Shown piece by piece: positions 56,101-63,188 of a stretch of DNA of 64,000 nt. The translations under genes and the position numbers were made by a program. The stretch spans positions 1 through 64,000 of the forward strand of contig CAWGKI010000012.1 of the NCBI GenBank assembly GCA_963823095.1, in the 5' to 3' direction. Source of the DNA: CAIVVT01 sp963823095 (lineage in GTDB: Bacteria; Acidobacteriota; Terriglobia; Bryobacterales; Bryobacteraceae). Numbering within the stretch: the stretch's first letter is position 1; each line of letters starts with the position of its first letter. Under the pieces are notes generated by a model. That model saw only the letters and a program-made list of their open reading frames with translations. It searched no databases and was not told where the DNA came from.

Positions 56101-57152
56101 GGTTCGAGAAACGCACCTCGGTGGAGGGCGACATCGAAGCGAGCGTCGTGCTCGGCAATTCCGTCCGGCTCGGACTAACGGCGACGCCCACGGAAGTAAG
56201 CGCCGGAGGCTCCGACGGCAGCAGTGCATTGCGGCTCGGTTTGCTGCCCGAAGGTGTGGCTTTCGATTCGTTGTCGGCCAGCGGAATCGGTTTCCGCGGG
56301 CAGATCTCCACCGAAACGCTGGGCGTGTGGGCAGGCAGCACGCCGCAAGGCTTCCTGGTGCAGAACATCATCGGCGGCTTCCGCTTCCGGCCCGCCAAAG
56401 GACCCCTGACCATCATCGTTTCCAGGGAGCCGCTGAAAGACACACTGCTCTCCTACGCGGGCGTGCGCGACCCCGTCAGCGATCAGATCTTTGGCGGCGT
56501 CATCGCCAATTCCGCCTCCGCCCGGCTCGATTTTGGAAATGAAAACAGTGGCTACTACGCCGGCGGCGGCTACCAGCAACTGCAGGGCGTCAACGTGCTG
56601 GCCAACAAGCGCTACGACGGTCTCCTCGGGGGCTACAAGCGCGTCCTCACGCGCGATCAGGGCGAACTTAATATCGGCATCTTCGGACTCGGCCTGCATT
56701 ACGACAACAACCTGCGCTATTTCACCTTCGGGCAAGGCGGCTACTTCAGCCCGCAGCGCTATTTCCTGGTGGGCGTTCCCGTCACCTGGCGCGGCGTCTG
56801 GCAACGCAGGCTGCAATACTCCGTCTCCGGCAGCGTGGGGCCGCAGAGCTTCCGCGAAGATGCTTCGCCCTATTTCCCCACTGTGGCTCTGCTTCAGGGC
56901 CGCAACGGTTTGTACTATCCGGCATTTTCAAGCACCGGCCTCAATTACAACGCAGAGTTCAAATTGCTCTACCAGTTCAACCCCAACTGGTTCCTGGGCG
57001 GTCTGCTGAATATCAACAACGCCCGCAACTACACTTCGCAGTCGCTGTCTTTCTTCCTGCGCTATTCGCCCAAGGCTCGCACCGTAGGAAGCGATTACTG
57101 GCTGCCGAGCGTTCCCGACTGGCGCGGCCGTCAACCGTTCCACCTTGATTGA
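53130..57152 (+). CDS. bcsC: Cellulose synthase operon protein C (TPR scaffold plus outer-membrane channel)
   Basis: 1340 residues, start overlaps bcsZ by ATGA. Signal peptide (IACAIWLALASWQVIAA) and an Ala/Pro-rich spacer, then many TPR-like repeats across residues ~45-880 (for example AGLARWAQQNGKPLEAKGYL; AMTGLGYVAMKREDFAGAAE). From ~residue 970 a BcsC beta-barrel (GPNIEARGGRSGFEK onward) ends in DYWLPSVPDWRGRQPFHLD. Forms the exit channel for cellulose. Frame intact despite its length. Confidence 0.94.
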   Translation: MSNRIACAIWLALASWQVIAAPPPARSSENSPAKSPAASPATSPAVSILLRKAAALEGRGRLDLAAQTWQQVLVAEPSQPDALAGLARWAQQNGKPLEAKGYLDKLRQSGRSLATLPAPKVAQTGRLEEAGRLARNRQYAEALAIYREVLGDEPPPGPMAIAYYETMASAPDGWKPATVGLQKLAAGYPESYEYRLSLGKLYSYKAESRAAGIKMLEGVPGDAARAALRQALIWDGSKPANKAALQAYLAKNPDAELQKLLTDMPKFQASVVGAMTAAEQHGYDLLNAGKLDEAQARLEQVLKDSPRSVAAMTGLGYVAMKREDFAGAAEYFEVAAAASPKDKQIKTALDSARFFLHVQTGTRALKDNDTARAKSEFEQAVALRPDDLIAVRGLAGSQLKLGDKAATLPLFERLTKAEPAIAGNWQGLFEARSAKDGPKAGLDLLKKMPPAVLKTLMARMGFKLTVASSELESGNKAEAEKIVSLAQAQLKDDSAALTGDEKLQLAGLLLTLERTSESEALFREATVKTPDNPAVWEGLLSAQMKAGQEQAAYASLLSVPETTYQEGLKRSGFLRAAALLQAKYGAPGTAEELLRKVLASPMPASEREGALLLLASTALTRGDAKQAADVAAQLVEASPQNSDGWKLLISAKQQQKLPIEASDAAKRIPPGLMLKLQEDPDFIALMASVEDANGDTEAAMRSVKSAIERFEAVHKTTPVGLQLQLAWLLLNSGGDEKELYSTLTTLRMRRDTTPEQTRAFQEIWSVWIRRRAEKARKDGDPKTQVAILDAGTKLLPKDKEIRQALAGALLGAGETRRALVLYKGILAGTPTAEEFAGAVGAAIKLNDPVAQQWLRVGMQRFPQEPALLELAGRQSASKGEYSKAQLYWREALAAGEIQAAKKPGTLSPNDPQRSLAGLLVGQDVIMPNGDIAKEVAGREAPGTFGLFPFIDQKKPKALSEQVDEELSALDGRNAPFLSGGPNIEARGGRSGFEKRTSVEGDIEASVVLGNSVRLGLTATPTEVSAGGSDGSSALRLGLLPEGVAFDSLSASGIGFRGQISTETLGVWAGSTPQGFLVQNIIGGFRFRPAKGPLTIIVSREPLKDTLLSYAGVRDPVSDQIFGGVIANSASARLDFGNENSGYYAGGGYQQLQGVNVLANKRYDGLLGGYKRVLTRDQGELNIGIFGLGLHYDNNLRYFTFGQGGYFSPQRYFLVGVPVTWRGVWQRRLQYSVSGSVGPQSFREDASPYFPTVALLQGRNGLYYPAFSSTGLNYNAEFKLLYQFNPNWFLGGLLNINNARNYTSQSLSFFLRYSPKARTVGSDYWLPSVPDWRGRQPFHLD

Positions 57153-57198
57153 CGCATTAGGGGAGTATTCCGGAAATCTCCCGATACCTGACCAGCAA

Positions 57199-59430
57199 AT
57201 GACGCGCATACTTCACCATTTTTCCGTCCTGACCCTCGCCACCGTCTGCGCCGTCAGCGCGGCCACTCCGTTCGGTTGTCAACGCATCGACCGCCCCGCG
57301 ACGGTCCGCGCCGAGGGCGCCGCGGAACTGCTCGCCGATATCGTTCTCTCCTGTACGGGCGGAAGCCCGGCCGCCGCCGCCAGCCGCGTGCCCGAATACC
57401 AGATCATGGTCGTCGCCAACACCACTCTGCCGAGCCGTTCCCCTCAGGCGGACATCGGCTCCTGGACTCTCAGCGACGCGCTGCTCCTCATCGACGAGCC
57501 GGAACCCATCGCCCAGGTCGCCTGCGTACCGGACACCAACGCCGTGTCGTGCCCGCAATACACGGACGATCCGACGCCTTCGAACGTGTTCCAGGGACGC
57601 GTCCTGCAAAGCAACGGTATCGTCTTTTCGGCCATCCCAATTGACGCGCCCGGCGACGGTCGCATCCGCACCATCCGGATCTCGAATCTGCGCGCCAGCC
57701 CTGGAGACCTGCCCGCGAACGCTATTCCCTCCATCACGACGAATCTGATCGTCTATGACTCGAAGGGCAACTCGATCCCCGTCTCGTATGCGCAGAAGGC
57801 CAGCGGTCAGGCGCTCCCAGCCGTCAAGTTCACTCCACTTACATCGGATAGCCAGCGTGTTCCCGTGTCCCAGGCTCCGCTCATCCTCACGCCGTCTCTG
57901 GTCCCGAAAACGAACCCCGATCCGAATTTCGGATTCCTGCTGAAGTTTACTGAGGGCTTCGCCACATCGTTCCGGCGGCGCAACGTGGCCACCAGCGGCG
58001 GCGATCCGCTGTTTGTCATGCCCCAGGCGACACCGGGCTATCCGTACTTCACGGAATCGGGCTTCTATAACGATTCCTTCCCCGCCGAGAACAGCATGAA
58101 TCTGACGGGACTCGCCGAGACCGGTAGCCGCCTCCGCGTGGTCTTCGGCAACATCCCGACTGGGATCCAGGTCTGGGCCAGCGTCCGAGACGTCGTAGGC
58201 ACCACCGGCTACGATGTCACCGCGCCTAAAGCGATGCTGACTTATACCTCCGATGCAACGTTCGGCGGGCCGTTCTCTGAGGTGAACGCCTGGGTTCCCG
58301 GTTACGCCCAGCTCTTTCCCGTCGGCAATTCGACCAGCGCCACCTGGGAGGTTGTCTCGGCCGATCCCACCGTGGTCGAGTCTCTGGTCTTTTCCATCGC
58401 CCTGACCTCGCAAGGGGGCAACCTGGTCACTGGCACGGCCAACATGGCCGCGACCATCTCTCCTCTGGCCATTGTCCGCACGGACGGGACGATTCCCCTG
58501 CCATCTTTCGTGGTGCCGCCCATAGCCACTTCGACGACATCCACCACGACAACAACTCCGGCAACTGGCACAACCACCGTCGCCCAGACGATTCCGGTGC
58601 CGGCCTTCTCCATCGTCAACAGCGTCCCCACCAAGAAAACCGGGATGTACAACGCCGCGTCGGGCTCCACCACCGTGGCGCCGGGCGGGCTGGCTTCAGT
58701 CACCGTGATCGGCCTACAGGCGACCGCGGCCATCGGTACCGTCACCGTGACGCTCGTCGACAGCATCGGCACGCAGCGCGTCTGCGCGGTGCAGTCCATC
58801 TCGTTGCAGCAGGCGATCTGTCTGGTCGATCCCGCGACCAAACCCGGACTGGCCGTGGTGAGCGTCACCTCGGGCGGGCGTCCGGCTGGAACTGGATTCG
58901 TGCAAGTCGCACAGGTCGCGCCGGGCCTGTTCAGCGCCGACGCCTCGGGCTCGGGCCTGGCCCTGGGAATCGCGATCTCCAAGTCCGGCAACGCGACGTT
59001 CACGGCTCCGCTGGCGGTATTCAATTCCGCTGCAAATGTTTGGCTGGCCCAGCCCATCAATCTCGCGGCGGCGACCGACGGCGTAACCATCGAGCTCCGC
59101 GCCACCGGGTTGAGTGGGCGCAGCGCAAACGGTTTTGTGGTCGCCCAGATCGCCGGTATCGACGTACCGGTGATCGGCATCACGCCTCATCCAACGGATG
59201 CCGGCGTGGACCTGGTCCAGATCGGACCTCTGCCGCAGTCGCTCGCCGGGCTCGGTCTTGTGGACGTGATGCTCGCTGTCGATGGAGTCTCCGCGAATCC
59301 GGTCTCGATTTATATCGGCGGACCGGCAACCGGAAACGGAGCACCCGTCGTCACGCCCAACCCCCTCCCGCAGCGAATCGTCAATCACGCCAAACCACCC
59401 GCCGTCGGTCACTCCTATCCGCGTCCCTGA
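57199..59430 (+). CDS. Secreted protein with Solibacter-type C-terminal domain (TIGR03437-like)
   Basis: About 743 residues from ATG 57199, with signal peptide MTRILHHFSVLTLATVCAVS; an upstream in-frame start at 57145 overlaps bcsC. Long beta-rich region, a Thr-rich linker (STTSTTTTTPATGTTT) near 58540, then the C-terminal domain: NAASGSTTVAPGGLASVTVI, PGLFSADASGSGLA and LRATGLSG. This pattern is the TIGR03437 domain of Solibacter proteins. Placed just after bcsC on the same strand, so possibly a surface or matrix protein linked to cellulose; that link is inferred. Confidence 0.8.
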   Translation: MTRILHHFSVLTLATVCAVSAATPFGCQRIDRPATVRAEGAAELLADIVLSCTGGSPAAAASRVPEYQIMVVANTTLPSRSPQADIGSWTLSDALLLIDEPEPIAQVACVPDTNAVSCPQYTDDPTPSNVFQGRVLQSNGIVFSAIPIDAPGDGRIRTIRISNLRASPGDLPANAIPSITTNLIVYDSKGNSIPVSYAQKASGQALPAVKFTPLTSDSQRVPVSQAPLILTPSLVPKTNPDPNFGFLLKFTEGFATSFRRRNVATSGGDPLFVMPQATPGYPYFTESGFYNDSFPAENSMNLTGLAETGSRLRVVFGNIPTGIQVWASVRDVVGTTGYDVTAPKAMLTYTSDATFGGPFSEVNAWVPGYAQLFPVGNSTSATWEVVSADPTVVESLVFSIALTSQGGNLVTGTANMAATISPLAIVRTDGTIPLPSFVVPPIATSTTSTTTTTPATGTTTVAQTIPVPAFSIVNSVPTKKTGMYNAASGSTTVAPGGLASVTVIGLQATAAIGTVTVTLVDSIGTQRVCAVQSISLQQAICLVDPATKPGLAVVSVTSGGRPAGTGFVQVAQVAPGLFSADASGSGLALGIAISKSGNATFTAPLAVFNSAANVWLAQPINLAAATDGVTIELRATGLSGRSANGFVVAQIAGIDVPVIGITPHPTDAGVDLVQIGPLPQSLAGLGLVDVMLAVDGVSANPVSIYIGGPATGNGAPVVTPNPLPQRIVNHAKPPAVGHSYPRP

Positions 59431-59460
59431 GGCGCGGATTGTGTGAAGAGCGGGCTGTGC

Positions 59461-59506
59461 GGAGCCACCCCCCAGAAACGGAGCCGCGACCGTAAGGGAG
59501 CGGTTG
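59461..59506. repeat. Dispersed repeat, second copy
   Basis: Matches 30589-30632 (shared core AAACGGAGCCGCGACCGT with one difference at GCCRCGACC, then AGGGAGSGGTT). Lies between the TIGR03437 gene and the transporter. Confidence 0.7.
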
Positions 59507-59571
59507 ATACTCTCAATAAACGCTTCCTCAACAAACAGGCCGCCAGCACCCCGCCTGATAGCATAGTCTCG

Positions 59572-60960
59572 ATGCCGGCCTCTCCCCCAGTCTTCCAGCG
59601 TGAACTCGGACTGCGGGACATGGTGCTCTTCAACGTCGCAGCCGTGGTCAGCATCCGCTGGCTCGCGACGGCAGCCCACATCGGCCCCGGCTCGCTCGGA
59701 CTGTGGGCAGGCGCCGCGCTCTTCTTCTTTGTCCCCTTAGCGCTGGCTGTCGCCGGTCTGAATGAGAAGTTCCCTTGCGAAGGAGGCATCTACGCCTGGA
59801 CGGGCATCAGCTTTGGCGAGTGGCACGGTTTCCTGTGCGGCTGGTGTTACTGGCTCAGCAATCTGTTCTATTTCCCGAACCTGCTGCTGGCCGGCATCGG
59901 CATGGCCCTCTATTCTCTGTTTCCAAAAAACCAGGCGCTGGCCGACAGCCGGATTCTGGTGGTTACGATCTCCCTCGCGGCACTATGGATAGCTTTGATC
60001 ACCAACCTCGTCGGCCTGCGGATCGGCAAATGGACTCAGAACCTCGGCGCTTTGGCGACCTGCCTCGTGGGCGTCACCATAATTGTTGCCGGGCTTACTG
60101 TCCTGGTCCGCCACGGCGGCGCGACACCGATCCACGTCATGCCCGAGTGGAACTGGAACAACCTGAACTTCTGGTCCCAGATCGCCTTCGCTTTCGGAGG
60201 CCTCGAATTAGGCGCCATCATGAGCGGCGAAATCCGCGACCCGCAGCGCACGGTCCGCCGCGCCGCCTGGATCGGTTGCCTCGCCATCGGCGGCTTCTAC
60301 ATGCTTGGGACGCTCTCCATCCTCGCCCTGCTGCCGCCCGAGCGCATCAGCGTCTTGACAGGCTTGGCCCAGGCCGGAGAAGCCGCGGCCGCGCGTTGGG
60401 GCGTGCCCTGGCTGACGCCCGTCCTCGGCGGCCTGATCGCCATCGGCATCATGGGACAATTCGGCGCATGGATCGGCGGCAGCGCGCGGCTGGCCTTCAG
60501 CATCGGTCTCGACCGCTACCTGCCCGCATCGTTCGGCAAACTGCACCCTCGCTGGCGCACGCCTCACGTAGCGCTGCTGACCATGAGCATTGCCTCGACC
60601 GCGTTCCTGGTCCTGATGCAGTTTGGCGAGACCCTGCGCACCGGCTATCAACTGCTGGTGGACATCACGGTGGTCACCTACTTCATCCCCTTCGCCTACT
60701 TGTTCGCCGCCGCCTGGAAACACGGTTACCGCTGGAGCGCGGCGTTCGGGATGATCGTAACGCTCGCTGGCATCGCCTTCTCCTTCGTTCCGCCGGGCGA
60801 TGTTCACTCTGTTTGGCTATTTGAACTGAAGATGGTCGGGAGCACCGCCGCGCTGGTAGGGACAGGTTGGGTGTTCTTCGTACGGGGCCGGAGCAAGCGC
60901 CTTCGGACTACGGGCGAGTCGGAATCACCGATCGGCGCAGAATCCATTCGGCCGCGTTGA
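59572..60960 (+). CDS. APC-superfamily amino acid/amine permease
   Basis: 462 residues from ATG 59572. Twelve predicted helices; GLRDMVLFNVAAVVSIRWLA, EKFPCEGGIYAWTGISFGEW (APC helix 3) and FAFGGLELGAIMSGEIRDPQ (helix 6) are family landmarks. The substrate is probably an amino acid. Convergent with the CphA2-like gene, overlapping it tail-to-tail by 53 bases; uptake of amino acids would fit the cyanophycin neighbours but is not shown. Confidence 0.88.
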   Translation: MPASPPVFQRELGLRDMVLFNVAAVVSIRWLATAAHIGPGSLGLWAGAALFFFVPLALAVAGLNEKFPCEGGIYAWTGISFGEWHGFLCGWCYWLSNLFYFPNLLLAGIGMALYSLFPKNQALADSRILVVTISLAALWIALITNLVGLRIGKWTQNLGALATCLVGVTIIVAGLTVLVRHGGATPIHVMPEWNWNNLNFWSQIAFAFGGLELGAIMSGEIRDPQRTVRRAAWIGCLAIGGFYMLGTLSILALLPPERISVLTGLAQAGEAAAARWGVPWLTPVLGGLIAIGIMGQFGAWIGGSARLAFSIGLDRYLPASFGKLHPRWRTPHVALLTMSIASTAFLVLMQFGETLRTGYQLLVDITVVTYFIPFAYLFAAAWKHGYRWSAAFGMIVTLAGIAFSFVPPGDVHSVWLFELKMVGSTAALVGTGWVFFVRGRSKRLRTTGESESPIGAESIRPR

Positions 60961-62974
60961 CCGCCAGCCGCTGGTCGAGTTCGAGAGTCGTCAATCCCGC
61001 ATGCAAATCGGCGAGACGCTCTTCGTGTTCGCCGGACTTCGCAAAAATCGCGCTTTTCGACGCAAAAACGACCGTTTTTTGCGTGTCTTGGACAAATTCC
61101 AGCATGTCCTGCTCAGCCTGGGCGGCGCAGAACACGACCTCTCCCCTGCACAGTGTCGCCAAGTCCCCGGCGGACGGCAGCGCGGCACTGACGATCAGCG
61201 CGCCACTCTCAGAGACGGATTCCACCAGGACTCGCTTCGCTGACAGATCCTGGTCATTGCTCTCCGCGAGGATCGCCACAAGGCATTCCTCAAATCCAAG
61301 TCCCTCGTTGAAGATCGCCTCGTCGGGAGTCTCCGCAACGGCCGCTTCAAGCAGAGGATGCATCAAGATGTCGGCGACGTGCCGGGACGTGTTGCCAGCC
61401 GGGCGGGTCTTCACGCCATCGACAAAGGTTCCTTCAGAGCACGTCACGCCGGTGCACAGGCCACTCTCGCTCAGCAGTTTTCCGATCTCCAGAGCGATGG
61501 CCGAAGCGCCGCGTCCGTTCACGGCGACGACGGGGATCCTCCCATTCGAGCCGGCAGGAATGACCGAGGCCACGATGATGTCACCCACCGGGCGGGGTGC
61601 GCCCGCGCCGGGCTTCAAGTGCATCATCAATCCCGGCATGGCGTTCACTTCAAGAATCGCGCCGCGCTGCTCGCGCATGGGACGCGATATATCTTCCACC
61701 ACCAGATCGACGCCAGCCACGTCAAGCCCAATCGTCCGCGCGGCGAGAGCCACCAGCGCGGCATTGTCGGGATGTACTTGGTCCGTCACATCGGCGGCGA
61801 GGTTGCCGTTGCGTTGAATCAGGACGCGCTCGCCCTCTGGGGGAATCGAACCCGGCTCATAACCCTGCCGCGCGAGCACGCCGAGTGTCATCTCGTCGAA
61901 CTCGACGGCGTAGAGCGGTGAGTCGGCGTCCTCACTACGGCGCGGATCGGTGTTCAGTTCCGTTACGAACTCTTCGACGGATCGGACGCCGTCGCCCGTG
62001 ATGTACAGCGGATCGCCGCGCGTCGCCGCGGCGACCTGGCCGTCAACGACCAGAACTCGGTGCTCGGAGCCCAATACGCAGCGTTCGACCAGGACGTTCG
62101 GTCCCTGCCCCGTCTCCCGGGCGGACTCATAGGCTGCGGCGATCTCCTCGCGCTTCGTAAGGCCGATGAAAACGGAGCGGCCGTGATTGGCGCTCTGCGG
62201 TTTCACCACCACCAGTCCGCCAACCTCCCCGGCAGCCTTCCAGGCGTCTTCGGCATCGGCGACGATTCGGCCCTCCGGCGTGGGGATGCCCACGGCGGTC
62301 AGCAGTTCCTTGGAGAGCGGCTTCTCCCACCCGATGTCTTCGCCGATGGACGAAGTACGGTCCGTCTCCGCGCCGCACATCCGGCGCTGGTGGATGCCAT
62401 GACCCAATTGCAGCAGGCTGCCCTGGTCGAGCCGCCTGACGGGGATCCCCCGCCGGCGGGCCGCGTCGGCGATGGCGCGTGTGTTGGGGCCAAGCAGGAT
62501 ATCGCCTCCGAGTTCCTGGAGACGGTCGAGTTCAGCAGCGAAATCATAGGGCTGGTCGTCGATCGCCGCCCGGCAGACGGAGTGAGCGGCAGTCAGGCAT
62601 TGCCGCGCGATGTCCTGGTCTTCGACGCTCTCGATCTCAACTCTCAGCAGGCACGAATCCGCACCTGCCGCGTGGTTGAAACCAACATGGGTGACCTTGC
62701 AACCCGCAGCGATCTCGATTAGCAGTGCGAGATCACCGATGGCCCGTGCAAGGTAGCGGCCATCACCGGTGATCTCCCATTCTTCAACGGCGCACAGAGC
62801 GGATTCCGCCCGGAAGCCCAGAGGCGAGGTGAGCCGATACAGGTTGCCTGCGTAGTCCTTTGTGACGGAGGGAAGCGAAGGGAAGGGGCCGAAAGTGAAC
62901 TGAAGGACCGCGCGGTGGCCCCAGACATTAGGCGCCCGGAGCGCACGAACATCGGTCAGGTCAGGAAAAGTCAT
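60908..62974 (-). CDS. CphA2-like cyanophycin synthetase (ATP-grasp, degenerate Mur-ligase domain)
   Basis: 688 residues from ATG 62974; an in-frame ATG at 63058 is less likely because it would put a palindrome inside the gene. N-terminal CphA domain, then ATP-grasp: KELLTAVGIPTPEGRIV, VVVKPQSANHGRSVFIGLT, EHRVLVVDGQVAAATRGDP and GAILEVNAMPGLMMH. The Mur-ligase part begins RIPVVAVNGRGASAIALEIG, where CphA1 has GTNGKTT, so its P-loop is lost, and the C-terminal glutamate-ligase-like domain is missing. This matches CphA2, which joins beta-Asp-Arg dipeptides with one active site. Confidence 0.82.
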   Translation of the reverse strand: MTFPDLTDVRALRAPNVWGHRAVLQFTFGPFPSLPSVTKDYAGNLYRLTSPLGFRAESALCAVEEWEITGDGRYLARAIGDLALLIEIAAGCKVTHVGFNHAAGADSCLLRVEIESVEDQDIARQCLTAAHSVCRAAIDDQPYDFAAELDRLQELGGDILLGPNTRAIADAARRRGIPVRRLDQGSLLQLGHGIHQRRMCGAETDRTSSIGEDIGWEKPLSKELLTAVGIPTPEGRIVADAEDAWKAAGEVGGLVVVKPQSANHGRSVFIGLTKREEIAAAYESARETGQGPNVLVERCVLGSEHRVLVVDGQVAAATRGDPLYITGDGVRSVEEFVTELNTDPRRSEDADSPLYAVEFDEMTLGVLARQGYEPGSIPPEGERVLIQRNGNLAADVTDQVHPDNAALVALAARTIGLDVAGVDLVVEDISRPMREQRGAILEVNAMPGLMMHLKPGAGAPRPVGDIIVASVIPAGSNGRIPVVAVNGRGASAIALEIGKLLSESGLCTGVTCSEGTFVDGVKTRPAGNTSRHVADILMHPLLEAAVAETPDEAIFNEGLGFEECLVAILAESNDQDLSAKRVLVESVSESGALIVSAALPSAGDLATLCRGEVVFCAAQAEQDMLEFVQDTQKTVVFASKSAIFAKSGEHEERLADLHAGLTTLELDQRLAVNAAEWILRRSVIPTRP

Positions 62975-63011
62975 GGAGATTGGCGCCTGGAGAGAGCCGC
63001 GACAAGACGCG

Positions 63012-63035
63012 AAAACCGGTAAGGTTACCGGTTTT
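63012..63035. promoter_or_regulatory. 24-bp palindrome 1 upstream of the CphA2-like gene
   Basis: Arms AAAACCGGTAA and TTACCGGTTTT around a GG centre, 38 bases before the ATG at 62974. Same arms as the palindrome at 63064-63087, start to start 52 bases. Could be an operator for a dimeric regulator, or a terminator (8-bp stem followed by T5). Confidence 0.6.
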
Positions 63036-63063
63036 TGCTTGTAAGTGATTGATTCCACGTTCG

Positions 63064-63087
63064 AAAACCGGTAAGCTTACCGGTTTT
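63064..63087. promoter_or_regulatory. 24-bp palindrome 2 upstream of the CphA2-like gene
   Basis: Perfect palindrome: arms AAAACCGGTAAG and CTTACCGGTTTT. Preceded by TTCG where the first has CGCG. Spacing of 52 bases equals five helical turns, placing both on the same face of DNA. Confidence 0.6.
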
Positions 63088-63134
63088 GCAGCTCTGTGAT
63101 AGATAGTTAGCCTCTTACCTGCAGGTTAGTGCTT

Positions 63135-63172
63135 GTGGAGGCTGGAGCCTCCACGCGGCGCTGGAGCGCCGC
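63135..63172. repeat. REP-like double hairpin
   Basis: GTGGAGGC-TGGA-GCCTCCAC (63135-63154) followed directly by GCGGCGC-TGGA-GCGCCGC (63155-63172). Both loops are TGGA. Sits after the cphA stop and may terminate or stabilise its mRNA. Confidence 0.75.
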
Positions 63173-63188
63173 CCCACACCGAAGCAGT

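Noticed and set aside
57157..58413. Long minus-strand frame opposite the TIGR03437 protein
   Set aside because: Arg/Gly/Asp-rich shadow without a plausible start; the plus frame has a signal peptide and a recognised domain.
60908..63087. CRISPR array or tandem repeat suggested by the two CCGGTAA palindromes
   Set aside because: Only two copies, each internally palindromic, with no further unit and no cas gene.
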